DNA of 64,000 nt, taken from the NCBI GenBank assembly GCA_035505095.1, contig DATJRE010000533.1, positions 27,975 to 91,974 of the forward strand, written 5' to 3'. The stretch is from JOPF133 sp035505095 (GTDB lineage Bacteria > Acidobacteriota > Terriglobia > Bryobacterales > Bryobacteraceae). The notes below the pieces were generated by a model that did no database searches, was not told the origin of the DNA, and saw nothing but the letters and a program-made list of their open reading frames with translations. The position numbers and the translations under genes are program-made. Shown here piece by piece: positions 43,882 to 55,106 of this stretch; position 1 is the first letter of the stretch, and each line of letters starts with the position of its first letter.

Positions 43882-44234
43882 TTTCCCCCCGCGCCCGAAG
43901 AGCGCGCCCCTGACTGTTAAGTGGGGGCGGGCGCCGAAAATTATCTGAAATTGGATGAGAATTCGGAGAGTGGGGATGGCGGCCGCGGTGGGGGGCCCGG
44001 TGATGGGGTGGACTGGCGGCGGACGGGGCGATAGAGCGGGACTCGTGGCAGGCGAGTTGGGTGGACGGCCGGGTGTGCGACGAGCCGATTGGGCGACGGC
44101 GGTTGGGTGATGGCGGATTGGGGCGACCCGAGCGGCGGTGACGCGGGGATTGCGAATGGCGCCTGCCGCACCCAGCGCTCTGCGGTGCGTGTCCACTTCG
44201 GTCTACAATCAAGCCGGAGGGAGTTCACGGAATC
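43882..44234. other. G-rich divergent intergenic region
   Basis: No gene is seen. The plus strand is strongly G-rich. Around 44087-44131 it holds three ~15-bp imperfect repeats of the type GATTGGGCGACGGCG, GTTGGGTGATGGCG, GATTGGGGCGACCCG. The runs could form G-quadruplex structures. A TACAAT -10-like hexamer for the following gene lies at 44204-44209. Confidence 0.4.
44204..44209 (+). promoter_or_regulatory. -10-like TACAAT with leader
   Basis: TACAAT lies 25 nt before the ATG at 44235, and a GGAGGG ribosome site falls in between. Unlike its neighbours, this gene would have a normal short leader. Confidence 0.4.
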
Positions 44235-44882
44235 ATGCGCCGCCTCATTCTGGCCGCGTTGGCATTTACCGCGGTATGCCAGGGCCAAGGTGTTTCCCGT
44301 GCCGGATTGCCACCACAGAACGCCTGGATGGCGCTACTCCCGATCTGCTTATCCGGGATGCTGGGGGCGGGCGGCGTGCTGATCGGTGTCTGGCTGGCAG
44401 GCAGACGCAGGGCGGCCGAAAACGCCGCCAATCGGCAGAATGCCCTGGATGTGGAGCGCCTGAAGGCCGAAATTGCCGCCAAGGGCCGGAGCCAGGATCT
44501 GCGCTGGGCGTTTCGGAAGGACGTCTACTCCAGTCTGAGCCTGACGATCGCCGCGTTGATTGAGTCCTCCAAGCAACGGCGCAGCCTGCTCCAGGAACAT
44601 CGCCCCATTCCGGAGAGCCTGCAGCAGGAAATCCTGGCCCAAATTGCGCAACTCCGGGCGCTGGCCAATCTGGCGTCCCTGGCAATTGGGGAATCCGTGA
44701 TGCCGTCGTTACGGTCGGTGGTGGCGCATGCTTCGACCGTGGAGGGCAATGACTGCGGCGGTGAGCGGCTGCAGGAGTTGTCCAGATTACAGCGGTTGGT
44801 GCACCAAACCAGCCGCCAGGAGATCTGGGGCACGGCCGAAAACAAGGTGGAGCGCGGGGCGGCCCGGCGTTCGCAGCCGTGA
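44235..44882 (+). CDS. Hypothetical single-span membrane protein with coiled-coil region
   Basis: The 215-residue protein has a signal-like N terminus (LILAALAFTAVCQGQG) and a second hydrophobic helix (ALLPICLSGMLGAGGVLIGVWLAG). A charged helical region rich in Glu, Arg and Gln follows (DVERLKAEIAAKG onward), which probably forms a coiled coil. There is no recognised domain. The GGAGGG ribosome site supports the start. It ends 2 nt before the convergent secreted-protein gene. Confidence 0.65.
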   Translation: MRRLILAALAFTAVCQGQGVSRAGLPPQNAWMALLPICLSGMLGAGGVLIGVWLAGRRRAAENAANRQNALDVERLKAEIAAKGRSQDLRWAFRKDVYSSLSLTIAALIESSKQRRSLLQEHRPIPESLQQEILAQIAQLRALANLASLAIGESVMPSLRSVVAHASTVEGNDCGGERLQELSRLQRLVHQTSRQEIWGTAENKVERGAARRSQP

Positions 44883-44884
44883 GG

Positions 44885-45640
44885 CTACTGCTTGGCGGTG
44901 AACCGGGCGGTGGCGATCCGCGCCGGGTCGGATTCGGCCGCCAGCAGCAGTTTGCCTTGCTTCACCAGCACGCCGCGCAGTTTCAGAATGCCGGCGGAAT
45001 CGCCCTTGAGGATGCCGAGTTCGATTTCGGCCACGCAATCCGAATCCAACTGGTAGGTGCCGGTGGTCTTTCCCGCGGCCGAGGCAAACACCAGGTTGCC
45101 GGCGCCATCGGCGGTGACAGTGCCTTCGATCGAGAAGGCGCTGCCGGGGGCTTCTTCGGTGTCGAATTGCGAGGCGGTGCCCGATAGCGAGAAGGTGAAG
45201 ACCCCTTGAAAGCTGGCGTTCCGGCAGGTGGCGGGGGTCCGTTCCAGCACACCGCGCTCGCCCGTTTCGGGATCGGTCTGGCGGATTTCGACCGTCTGGC
45301 CGCCCTCGGTGGCGGTGCCGCGGAAGTGCTCTGTCCCGCCGGATTGGTCCCGCACGTCGAAGGTTAGCGCGCAATGGTTGTTGAAGGTGTAAGTCCCCGT
45401 GACCGGGTTGCCTAGAAAATAGCCGTCCAGGTTGACGGAGGTCACCGCGGTGACCCCGCCATCGTCACCGAAGTACACGCGCCCGATGCCCGCCATGGGC
45501 TGCGTTCCATTGGCCCCGATGGTGGTGGTGCCGTAGAGTTGGATTCCGTACGCTCCGCGCACATCGTAGCGGCCGCAAACCTGCGCCGCGGCAGACGGGG
45601 CGCCGATCCCGATGAGGCATAGCAATAAGATGGCCCGCAT
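44885..45640 (-). CDS. Secreted beta-rich protein with two internal repeats
   Basis: The 251-residue protein has a signal peptide (ILLLCLIGIGAPSAAAQ). Two related segments of about 110 residues follow. The first has CGRYDVRGAYGIQLYGT, then G.VYFGDDGGVTAV and GTYTFNNHCALTFDV. The second has CRNASFQGVFTFSLSGT, then EGTVTADGAGNLVFA and GTYQLDSDCVAEIEL. The repeat C...G.Y/F..S/LxGT ... GDGxG ... GTYxxxxxC suggests two beta-barrels or sandwiches, each with a disulfide. Similar proteins are common, uncharacterised and secreted in Acidobacteriota. It is divergent from the LytTR regulator, sharing its upstream region. Confidence 0.75.
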   Translation of the reverse strand: MRAILLLCLIGIGAPSAAAQVCGRYDVRGAYGIQLYGTTTIGANGTQPMAGIGRVYFGDDGGVTAVTSVNLDGYFLGNPVTGTYTFNNHCALTFDVRDQSGGTEHFRGTATEGGQTVEIRQTDPETGERGVLERTPATCRNASFQGVFTFSLSGTASQFDTEEAPGSAFSIEGTVTADGAGNLVFASAAGKTTGTYQLDSDCVAEIELGILKGDSAGILKLRGVLVKQGKLLLAAESDPARIATARFTAKQ

Positions 45641-45809
45641 GAGTTCCCTCGATCACCCGTGCACGCGAAGGGCCGTGGCGAAGGAGCGCGGGAGCACTCC
45701 CGTCTGCGAGCCATGACAGATCGCTGGTGGATTCTTCCCGCCCGCTGGAGAGAAAAGCGTACAGCGTTTCGGAGTCCGCATGGTACAAGAATCTAGGCCC
45801 TGGACCATT

Positions 45810-46565
45810 ATGAGCCTGAAAACGTTGATCGTGGACGACGAACCGATCGCCCGGAAAATTCTGCGGGAGGAATTGGAGGCGGTTTCGGACGTGGAGGTGG
45901 TGGGCGAGGCGGACAACGGCTCGAAGGCTCTGGAGGAGATTGCCAGGCAGCACCCGGACCTGGTTTTGCTGGACTTGCAGATGCCGGTGATGGGGGGCCT
46001 GGACGTAGTGCGGAACCTGGAGCACGGCCCGAACCTGCCGGCGATCGTGATCGTCACGGCCTATGACCAGTTCGCCATCCAAGCTTTCGAAGCGGGGGCC
46101 GTGGATTACCTGCTCAAGCCGGTGGGGCACGAGCGCCTCGAGGCGGCGGTAGCGCGGGCCAGAAGGCTGAGCGGCAAAGATGTGATGGAGCGGCTGGCGC
46201 GGCTGCAGGAGATCGCCGCGACGACGACGGAGCACGCTCCGCGGCGGATTGTGGGGCGCACCGGCGAAGAGTTTTTCCTGCTGAGCGCGGACGAGATCTA
46301 CGCATTCCAGGCGGAGGGCGACATTGTGTGGATTGTCACTGCCGACCGCAGGTACGAAGCCACCCAGACCCTCAAGGTGCTGGAGGAGCGGCTGCGGAAT
46401 ACGGGCTTCCGGCGTATTCACCGCAATGCCCTGGTGAACGTGGATCACGTGCGCAAGATGAGCGCCCTGACGAGCCAGAGGTGGCTCATCACCCTGGCCA
46501 ACGGAAAGGAATTCATCGCCAGCAAGCGGCAGGCCCGCGGCGTCCGGCAGCTTCTGCAGTGGTAG
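45810..46565 (+). CDS. LytTR-family response regulator
   Basis: The 251-residue protein has a receiver domain (LKTLIVDDEPIARKIL; phospho-acceptor Asp in PDLVLLDLQMPVMGG; Lys in DYLLKPVGHERL) and a C-terminal LytTR DNA-binding domain (VGRTGEEFFLLSADEIYAFQ, RRIHRNALVNVDHVRKM). LytTR proteins bind direct repeats upstream of virulence, biofilm or cell-wall genes. No cognate LytS-type kinase is adjacent; the hybrid kinase at 28.5 kb is distant. The ATG at 45810 gives the standard N terminus. The last codons lie inside an 80-bp repeat. Confidence 0.9.
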   Translation: MSLKTLIVDDEPIARKILREELEAVSDVEVVGEADNGSKALEEIARQHPDLVLLDLQMPVMGGLDVVRNLEHGPNLPAIVIVTAYDQFAIQAFEAGAVDYLLKPVGHERLEAAVARARRLSGKDVMERLARLQEIAATTTEHAPRRIVGRTGEEFFLLSADEIYAFQAEGDIVWIVTADRRYEATQTLKVLEERLRNTGFRRIHRNALVNVDHVRKMSALTSQRWLITLANGKEFIASKRQARGVRQLLQW

Positions 46566-46695
46566 GCGGGCAGGGCGCGGTGTCGGCGGCCCATCGCCAG
46601 CAGCGGCCGGGCGCGGTGATCAGCAGCTTCTGCGGCGGTAGGCGGGCGGGGCGCGGTGTCGGACGTGGCGGCCCATCGCCAGCGAGCGGCAGGCC
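46514..46695 (+). repeat. ~80-bp tandem repeat spanning the end of the LytTR gene
   Basis: A unit beginning CATCGCCAGC.AGCGGC recurs at 46514, 46592 and 46674. Between these, a second block (CAGCTTCTGC, GGTAGGCGGG, CGCGGTGTCGG) recurs at 46548 and 46624. The first unit is coding (the C-terminal residues FIASKRQARGVRQLLQW) and the rest is downstream of the stop. The remainder of the interval to 47028 shows no gene. Confidence 0.6.
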
Positions 46696-47028
46696 CCTGC
46701 GTTCTTCCGCTTACCGGAACAGCCGCTCACGCTCGTGGCTCGCACCAGGAGCCGCGGCTGTCGGGGAGCGTCTGTCCACACAACGGCACAACATCGCTGT
46801 CAGGCACCTAAGTGTCGTGTAACAGACCAGAATTGGGAACGCTGCCTCACGGTCGCGGCTCCGAGCACGCAGACCTGTACGCTACTTAACGCAACCGGCG
46901 GACGGGAGTAACTTGGCGGCGAGCGGAGTTCAGGCCGCCTGTGGCGGAATCCGGCCCACTTACGCCGAACTTAGGCCACCTACCGGAATGTGTTAGGTAT
47001 CGGCCGGGGGGTTCCGCAAAATCTAGGA

Positions 47029-49782
47029 ATGACGAAGATTGCTTCCGCGGTAATTGTCTGTTTCACCGCAAGTCTCGCGCTGGCCCAAACCACCAGCAGC
47101 AACTCGGGGACGATCCAGGGTTCGGTCCTCGATCCTTCGCACGCCGCCGTGGTGGGCGCGCTGGTGAATATCACCAACCCGGTTTCCCACTACGATGAGC
47201 AGGCCGTCACGGACGGTCAGGGAAAGTTCGAGTTGGATAATATTCCATTCAACAACTACCATATGACGGTAACGGCGGCGGGATTCCAGACCAACACGCA
47301 GGACGTCTCGGTGAGAACTGCCGTGCCTCTCCAGGTGAACGCCACCCTGGTGGTAGGCACGGCGTCGACGACGGTGGAGGTGACTGCGGCGGCGGACCTG
47401 GTCGAAAATGTATCCACTACGCACACCGACGTGGACCGGGCGCTGTTCGATAAGCTGCCGCTGGAGAACCAGTCGTCGTCACTCAGCTCGCTGGTGACCC
47501 TGGCTTCCCCTGGGATTGCGGCCGATTCCAACGGTCTCTTCCACGGATTGGGCGATCACGCTTCGAACTCGTTTTCGCTGGACGGACAGCCGATTACGGA
47601 CCAGCAGAGCAAGGTTTTCTCGAACCAGATTCCGGTGGACGCGGTCGAATCCATGGAAGTGATCGAAGGCGCGCCACCCGCTGAATATGGGGACAAGGAC
47701 AGCGTCATTATCGTTGTGACCACGCGCTCCGGGCTGGGCGTCACCGCACCCCACGGCGATGTGACGGCGTCTTACGGATCTTTCGGCACGACCAACGACG
47801 GATTCGATTTTCTGGATGGCGGTAAGACCTGGGGCAATTTCATTTCGGCGAATGCTTTGCAGACCAGCCGGTTTCTGGACGGGCCGGAATTTGCCATCAT
47901 GCACGATCACGGCAACGAGGAGAATTTCTTCGACCGTATCGACTTCAAGCCTTCGGCCTCCGATAGCTTCAACATCAACCTGGGATTCACACGTTCCTGG
48001 TTCCAGACCCCCAACTCGTACGATGCGCAGGACGATACCGCTTGGAACGGCCTGGTGGTGAACAACAACGGCATCGGCCCCAACGGCCAGGTGGTGGGAT
48101 CGCAGGACCAGCGTTCCAAAATTCAGACGTTCAACATCGCGCCCACCTGGACGCATCTTTCCGGCGCCCATACCATAGTCACCGTGGGTGCCTACGCGCG
48201 GCAGGATCAGTACAACTACTATCCCAGCCGCGACCCATTCGCCGATCTGACACCCGACCTGCAACTCCAGACCGTGGGCCAGAACCGCACCCTGACCAAT
48301 CTTGGGCTGCGCGCCAACGTGTCTTACGTGAAGGGCATCCACAATCTGAAAATAGGCGCCAATTACATGGACACGATCCTGACGGAGAAGGACGCCATCG
48401 GAATCGTCGATCCGACCAACAATGCCCCCTGCCTCAATCCCGATGGAAGCCCCGACACCAACCCGTTACTGACCGATCCGGCGAACTGCACCGGCCAGCT
48501 TACGATGAATCCGAATTTCATTCCGCTGCTGGGTTGCTATGACCTGACGCGCACCGGTACGTTACCCGCCTCCGACGGCTGTCCCAACTCCACCAGCGGC
48601 CTGTACCACTATTATGGCCACGCCAACATCCGCGAGCTGGCGCTGTTTGTGGAGGACACCATCACCAAGGGGCCTTGGAGTTTCAATCTCGGACTGCGCG
48701 GCGATATTTACGATGGCATTGTGACGCAAACGCAGCCGGAGCCAAGGCTGGGAATTGCTTACAATATTAAGCCCTCCGGTACTGTGCTGCGCGTCTCCTA
48801 TGCCCGCACGCTGGAAACACCGTTCAACGAAAACCTGGTGCTTTCGAGCGAAGGCTGCAACGACCAGGTGGTCGCTGCGATTATGTCGAGCACGATTACT
48901 CCATGCGTCAGCAACACGCCCCTGTCACCGGGCTTTCGCAATGAGTTCCATGCCGGCCTGGAGCAGGCTTTCGGGCGGTATTTCGTGCTGGATGGCGAGT
49001 ACATCTGGAAGTACACCCACTTGGCTTACGACTTCAGCGTGCTGGGAGATACGCCGATCACGTTCCCGATTGAATGGAGCCGTTCCAAGATTCCCGGCTT
49101 TGCGATTCGCGGCAGCATGCCGAACTTCCACGGCCTGTCGGCGTTCATCGTGATGTCCAGCGTGGCGGCGCGCTTCTTCGAGCCGCAGGTGAGCGGGATC
49201 GGTGCCGCCCCGGTAGGCAGCGAGGTATTCCGCATCGACCACGACGAAAAGTTCAACCAAACGACTCACGTGCAGTACCAGCCGTTTAAGAACGGACCGT
49301 GGCTGGGCTTCAACTGGCGCTACGACAGCGGCCTGGTAGCCGGGCCGGTGCCTTGCGCGGGCGGCAATTGCGCCAACGGGCCCAACGGCACCGACACCAT
49401 CGTGGATGTATCCGGGATCACGCCCGACCAGCAGTTCCAGGCGGGGCTATCCTGCGCGGGTGTCTACGCCACTCCCACCATGTCGATCAGCCCGACCGGG
49501 TTGTGCCCGGCATCGGAATATGCGTCCAAGTACGTCTCGATTCCAGCCGCAGGCACCGAGAACGACGACCACAACCCACCCCGCATCGCATCGCGCAGTC
49601 TGTTCGACCTTTCGGTTGGCGACGATAACCTGTTCCACGGCGAGAAGCGCAAGTGGAGCCTGCGCCTGTCGGCCGTCAACCTGACCAACAAGGAAGCGCT
49701 TTACAATTTCATCTCGACCTTCAGCGGGACGCATTACGTCACACCGCGCGCACTGACGGCTACCATCGGCTTCCACTTTTAG
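47029..49782 (+). CDS. TonB-dependent receptor with carboxypeptidase regulatory-like domain
   Basis: The 917-residue protein has a signal peptide (IASAVIVCFTASLALAQ), a CarboxypepD_reg domain (GTIQGSVLDPSHAAVVGALV) and a plug (VDRALFDKLPLENQSSSLSS, with the Oar-like segment SFSLDGQPITDQQSK). A beta-barrel ends with an aromatic (TIGFHF). The extracellular loops contain Cys pairs (CLNPDGSPDTNPLL..NCTG; CYDLT..GCPN), so disulfides are likely. The ATG at 47029 is chosen because the signal peptide follows directly. It lies upstream of the metal ATPase gene by 18 nt, so a metal or metallophore substrate is possible but unproven. Confidence 0.88.
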   Translation: MTKIASAVIVCFTASLALAQTTSSNSGTIQGSVLDPSHAAVVGALVNITNPVSHYDEQAVTDGQGKFELDNIPFNNYHMTVTAAGFQTNTQDVSVRTAVPLQVNATLVVGTASTTVEVTAAADLVENVSTTHTDVDRALFDKLPLENQSSSLSSLVTLASPGIAADSNGLFHGLGDHASNSFSLDGQPITDQQSKVFSNQIPVDAVESMEVIEGAPPAEYGDKDSVIIVVTTRSGLGVTAPHGDVTASYGSFGTTNDGFDFLDGGKTWGNFISANALQTSRFLDGPEFAIMHDHGNEENFFDRIDFKPSASDSFNINLGFTRSWFQTPNSYDAQDDTAWNGLVVNNNGIGPNGQVVGSQDQRSKIQTFNIAPTWTHLSGAHTIVTVGAYARQDQYNYYPSRDPFADLTPDLQLQTVGQNRTLTNLGLRANVSYVKGIHNLKIGANYMDTILTEKDAIGIVDPTNNAPCLNPDGSPDTNPLLTDPANCTGQLTMNPNFIPLLGCYDLTRTGTLPASDGCPNSTSGLYHYYGHANIRELALFVEDTITKGPWSFNLGLRGDIYDGIVTQTQPEPRLGIAYNIKPSGTVLRVSYARTLETPFNENLVLSSEGCNDQVVAAIMSSTITPCVSNTPLSPGFRNEFHAGLEQAFGRYFVLDGEYIWKYTHLAYDFSVLGDTPITFPIEWSRSKIPGFAIRGSMPNFHGLSAFIVMSSVAARFFEPQVSGIGAAPVGSEVFRIDHDEKFNQTTHVQYQPFKNGPWLGFNWRYDSGLVAGPVPCAGGNCANGPNGTDTIVDVSGITPDQQFQAGLSCAGVYATPTMSISPTGLCPASEYASKYVSIPAAGTENDDHNPPRIASRSLFDLSVGDDNLFHGEKRKWSLRLSAVNLTNKEALYNFISTFSGTHYVTPRALTATIGFHF

Positions 49783-49800
49783 AGAGAATGGGAACGGGCG

Positions 49801-51738
<1,938 letters not shown>

Positions 51739-51847
51739 ACCCCGGACGCGTCAGCACGCGGGCGAACCGCATGACGCGGCTGTTCGGCTTACCGCCGCGG
51801 TAGGGATGCCGATAGCCGTTACCCTTCCAGGTGGGGCCGTTGACTGC

Positions 51848-51882
51848 GGCGGCGTGGCCGGATCGAGAAACCGGCCGCCGCC
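51848..51882. terminator. GC-rich bulged hairpin between convergent genes
   Basis: GGCGGC-GT-GGCCGG pairs with CCGGCCGCCGCC, giving a 12-bp stem with a 2-nt bulge and a 9-nt loop. It lies between the ends of the ATPase and ABC exporter genes. It may stop transcription from both sides, although no T-tract is present. Confidence 0.4.
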
Positions 51883-51898
51883 AAGGGCTGGTGGTTGG

Positions 51899-53803
51899 CT
51901 ATGCCGTTCCTCCCCGCAGCAGGGACGCCGCGGAGGGTGGCGCGGCCACGGCCAGTCGCGGCGCTTCGAGGGCTTCCGGCACCGAATCGCCTTCGCCGGG
52001 AGCCAGGAACAGGTTGGCATCGATGCCGTGCTGGCGGGTGTACAAATCGTAGTAGCGGCCGTGCATATCGTAGAGCGATTCGTGCGTGCCGCGCTCCACG
52101 ATGCGGCCTTCCTCCACCACCAGAATCTGGTCGGCCCGGCGAATCGTGGAAAGCCGGTGAGCAATCACGAAAGTGGTGCGGCCCTTCATCAGATACGCCA
52201 ACCCTTCCTGAATGGCGGCTTCGGATTCGGAATCCAGGCTGGAAGTGGCCTCGTCCAGAATCAGAATCCGCGGGTCGGCCAGGATGGCGCGGGCGATGGA
52301 CACGCGCTGGCGCTGGCCGCCGGAAAGCTTGACGCCACGCTCGCCCACCACCGTGTCGTACTTCTTGTCGAAGCGCTCGGCGAATTCGTCGACGCGGGCA
52401 ATCCGGCAGGCGTTCAGAACCTGCGTTTCAGTGGCGCCCTGACGGGCGAAGGCCACGTTTTCGCGGATAGTGCCATCGAACAGAAAGGTATCCTGAAGAA
52501 CCACGCCCAGATGCACGCGGTACGCGTCCAAGCGCACCGTGGAGAGGTCTACGCCATCCAGCCGGACGGCGCCCGCGGTGGGCTGGTGAAAGGCGGCGAC
52601 GAGGCTGATGATGGTGGATTTGCCGGCGCCGGAAGGCCCCACCAGGGCCGTCACCATGCCGGGCTGGGCCGCGAAGCTGACATCGTGCAGAACCGGATGG
52701 GCGGGATCGTAGGCGAAATCCACGTGCTCGAAGGTCACCAGGCCGTCGATGGCGCCAACGGCGCCGGTGCGATGCGGGTCCTGATCTTCGGGGTTCTCGT
52801 GCAGCACTTCCTGGGTGCGGTCCAGACCGGCCAGCGCTTCGGTCACCTGGGTGCCGATTCCCACTACCTGGAACATGGGCGCCACCAGGAAGGTGAGCAC
52901 GGCGGTGAAGCTGAAGAAATCGCCCAGGGTCATGTGGTGGGCGAAGATCTGCCGTGCGCCCACATACATCACCGATGCGCCCACCAGGCCCATGAGCGTG
53001 GTGGCGGAGAGGCTCATCAGCGAAATTGCCGTGAGCGAGCTGATGACGTTATCGAGCAGGCGCTGCACGCCGCCGGCGAAGACGTTGGCTTCGGCCGCCT
53101 CGGCGTGATAGCCCTTCACCACGCGAACGCCGGCCAGCGACTCGGTGAGCCGGCCCTGTACCTCGGCGTTGATTTTCCCGCGCTCGCGGAAAATCGGCCG
53201 GATGCGCCCGAAGGCCTTACTCAGGCCCAGGCCGAAGACGGCGATGAACAGCAGCGCCATGCAGGTGAGCATGGGGCTGATCCACAGCAGGTAGCCGAGA
53301 GCGATGAGGGCGGTGACGATGCCGCCCATGAAATCCACCAGGCCGGTGCCGATCAGGTTGCGCACGCCTTCCACGTCGCTCATGATGCGCGAGACCAGCG
53401 CGCCGGTTTTATTGGCGTCGTAATAGGCCACCGGCAGGCGCCCGATATGCTCCTGCACTTTGCGCCGCAACTCGGCAATCAGGCGCTGGGCCTCCTTGGA
53501 CAGCAACTGGGTGAGCGAAAAGGAAGTGCCGCCCTGGATGAGCGTGGCGATGAAGACGGCCCCCACCAGCGGCTCGAGCAGTTTCACGTTGTGTTTGCCA
53601 ATGACGTTGTCGATCAGGAATTTGGTGGAGACGGGCAGCACCATGCCGCACAGGCGGTTGACCACCATCAGCAGAAAACCCAGGCCCAACAGAGCACGCC
53701 GCGGGCGAACCAGTTCCTTGAGCAGCGGAAGCGCGCTGCGCAGATGATCGGAAGTCTTCCCCTTGGGGTGTTCCACCCCCCTGAAGCGTCCGTGTGGCCC
53801 CAT
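51899..53803 (-). CDS. ABC exporter, fused permease and ATPase (MsbA-like)
   Basis: The 634-residue half-transporter has an ABC type-1 transmembrane domain with six helices (residues about 30-310), including YYDANKTGALVSRIMSDVEG. The nucleotide-binding domain has Walker A GPSGAGKST, Q-loop VLQDTFLFDGTI, signature LSGGQRQRVSIARAI, Walker B ILILDEATSSLD and H-loop IAHRLSTI. Such proteins work as homodimers exporting lipids, lipid A or drugs; the substrate is unknown. It is divergent from kbl. A GTG 21 nt upstream also opens the frame; the ATG at 53803 is preferred. TAACCT ends 7 nt before it. Confidence 0.9.
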   Translation of the reverse strand: MGPHGRFRGVEHPKGKTSDHLRSALPLLKELVRPRRALLGLGFLLMVVNRLCGMVLPVSTKFLIDNVIGKHNVKLLEPLVGAVFIATLIQGGTSFSLTQLLSKEAQRLIAELRRKVQEHIGRLPVAYYDANKTGALVSRIMSDVEGVRNLIGTGLVDFMGGIVTALIALGYLLWISPMLTCMALLFIAVFGLGLSKAFGRIRPIFRERGKINAEVQGRLTESLAGVRVVKGYHAEAAEANVFAGGVQRLLDNVISSLTAISLMSLSATTLMGLVGASVMYVGARQIFAHHMTLGDFFSFTAVLTFLVAPMFQVVGIGTQVTEALAGLDRTQEVLHENPEDQDPHRTGAVGAIDGLVTFEHVDFAYDPAHPVLHDVSFAAQPGMVTALVGPSGAGKSTIISLVAAFHQPTAGAVRLDGVDLSTVRLDAYRVHLGVVLQDTFLFDGTIRENVAFARQGATETQVLNACRIARVDEFAERFDKKYDTVVGERGVKLSGGQRQRVSIARAILADPRILILDEATSSLDSESEAAIQEGLAYLMKGRTTFVIAHRLSTIRRADQILVVEEGRIVERGTHESLYDMHGRYYDLYTRQHGIDANLFLAPGEGDSVPEALEAPRLAVAAPPSAASLLRGGTA

Positions 53804-53849
53804 AGAATACAGGTTACAACGCACCGCGATTTGAAATCACCCTGGCTGT

Positions 53850-53855
53850 TAGACT
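53850..53855 (+). promoter_or_regulatory. -10-like TAGACT
   Basis: TAGACT ends 8 nt before the ATG at 53864, with no ribosome site. It is a possible leaderless start in the divergent region shared with the ABC exporter. Confidence 0.35.
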
Positions 53856-53863
53856 GGGTGTTG

Positions 53864-55051
53864 ATGGGCGATCCACTGGCATATCTGCACGAACAGATCG
53901 AAAGTTGGAAGAGCGAAGGCACGTACCAGCGCCTGCGCATCCTGGAATCGGAAAGCGCCGCCGAATCGCGTTTCGATGGCCAGGAAGTGATCAACCTGGC
54001 GTCCAATAATTACCTGGGGTTGACCACGCATCCCAAACTGCAGGAAGCCGCCATTGAGGCGGTACGCAAATACGGCGTAGGCTCAGGCGCCGTCCGCACC
54101 ATTTCGGGAACCATGCGGCTGCACATGCAACTGGAGGAGCGCATCGCGGCCTTTAAGCAAGTGGAAGCCGCGGTGGTGTTTCAATCCGGCTTCGCGGCCA
54201 ACGCCGGGACGGTCTCGGCGATTCTGACGCCCGACGATCACATCGTCTCGGACGAATTGAATCACGCCAGCATCATTGACGGCTGCCGGCTGTCGCGCGC
54301 CAAGATTCACGTGTTTCCGCACAAGGAGGTGGCCGCGGCCGAGCGCCTGCTGGCGGAACTGGACGGCGTGCCGGGCCGCAAGCTGCTGATTTCCGACGGC
54401 GTCTTTTCGATGGATGGCGACATCGGCCCGCTGCCCGGCCTGGTGGAGGCGGCCGAGCGCCACGGCGCCATCATGATGGTGGACGATGCACACGCCTCGG
54501 GTGTGCTGGGCCGCAACGGCCGCGGCACGGTGGACCATTTCGGGATCCACGGACGCGTGCACATCCAGGTGGGCACGCTCTCGAAGGCCATCGGCGTACT
54601 GGGCGGGTACGTTTGCGGCAGCCGCGACCTGATCGAGTTTCTGTACCACCGCGCCCGGCCGTTCCTGTTTTCGACCTCGCATCCGCCCGCCGTGGCGGCT
54701 GCCTGCCTGGCGGCGTTCGACGTGCTGGAACAGGAGCCGGAACGGATTGCAACGCTGTGGGAGAATACCCGCTATTTCAAGCGCGGCTTGACGGGCGCGG
54801 GATTCAACACCGGCATCAGCGAAACGCCCATTACCCCGGTGATTGTGGGCGAGGCCGCGCTGGCGCACCAGCTTTCGCGAGAATTGTTCAAGGAAGGCGT
54901 GCTGGCCACCGGTATCGGCTTCCCGACGGTGCCCAAAGGCAAGGCGCGCGTCCGCACCATCGTGACCGCTACGCATACGCGGGCGGAACTGGACCGCGCG
55001 CTCGAAACGTTCGAGCACGTGGGGAAGCGGCTGGGAATTCTGGGCGGGTAA
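53864..55051 (+). CDS. kbl: Glycine C-acetyltransferase (2-amino-3-ketobutyrate CoA ligase) / AONS-family PLP enzyme
   Basis: The 395-residue protein belongs to the alpha-oxoamine synthase family. It has NLASNNYLGLTTHPKL, the glycine-rich KYGVGSGAVRTISGT, DELNHASIIDGCRLS, MVDDAHASGVLG, and the PLP lysine in HIQVGTLSKAIGVLGGY. The length and the SNNYLGL/GVGSGAVRTISGT pattern favour Kbl over BioF, but the two are hard to separate by eye. Kbl cleaves 2-amino-3-oxobutyrate with CoA into glycine and acetyl-CoA in threonine breakdown. No tdh gene is adjacent. The long open frame before the ATG overlaps the ABC gene and is spurious. Confidence 0.85.
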   Translation: MGDPLAYLHEQIESWKSEGTYQRLRILESESAAESRFDGQEVINLASNNYLGLTTHPKLQEAAIEAVRKYGVGSGAVRTISGTMRLHMQLEERIAAFKQVEAAVVFQSGFAANAGTVSAILTPDDHIVSDELNHASIIDGCRLSRAKIHVFPHKEVAAAERLLAELDGVPGRKLLISDGVFSMDGDIGPLPGLVEAAERHGAIMMVDDAHASGVLGRNGRGTVDHFGIHGRVHIQVGTLSKAIGVLGGYVCGSRDLIEFLYHRARPFLFSTSHPPAVAAACLAAFDVLEQEPERIATLWENTRYFKRGLTGAGFNTGISETPITPVIVGEAALAHQLSRELFKEGVLATGIGFPTVPKGKARVRTIVTATHTRAELDRALETFEHVGKRLGILGG

Positions 55052-55106
55052 AGGCGGCTCGCTCGGCTATTCGCGTAACCATCCACCGGCAGGCGGTCGG
55101 AGCGAA

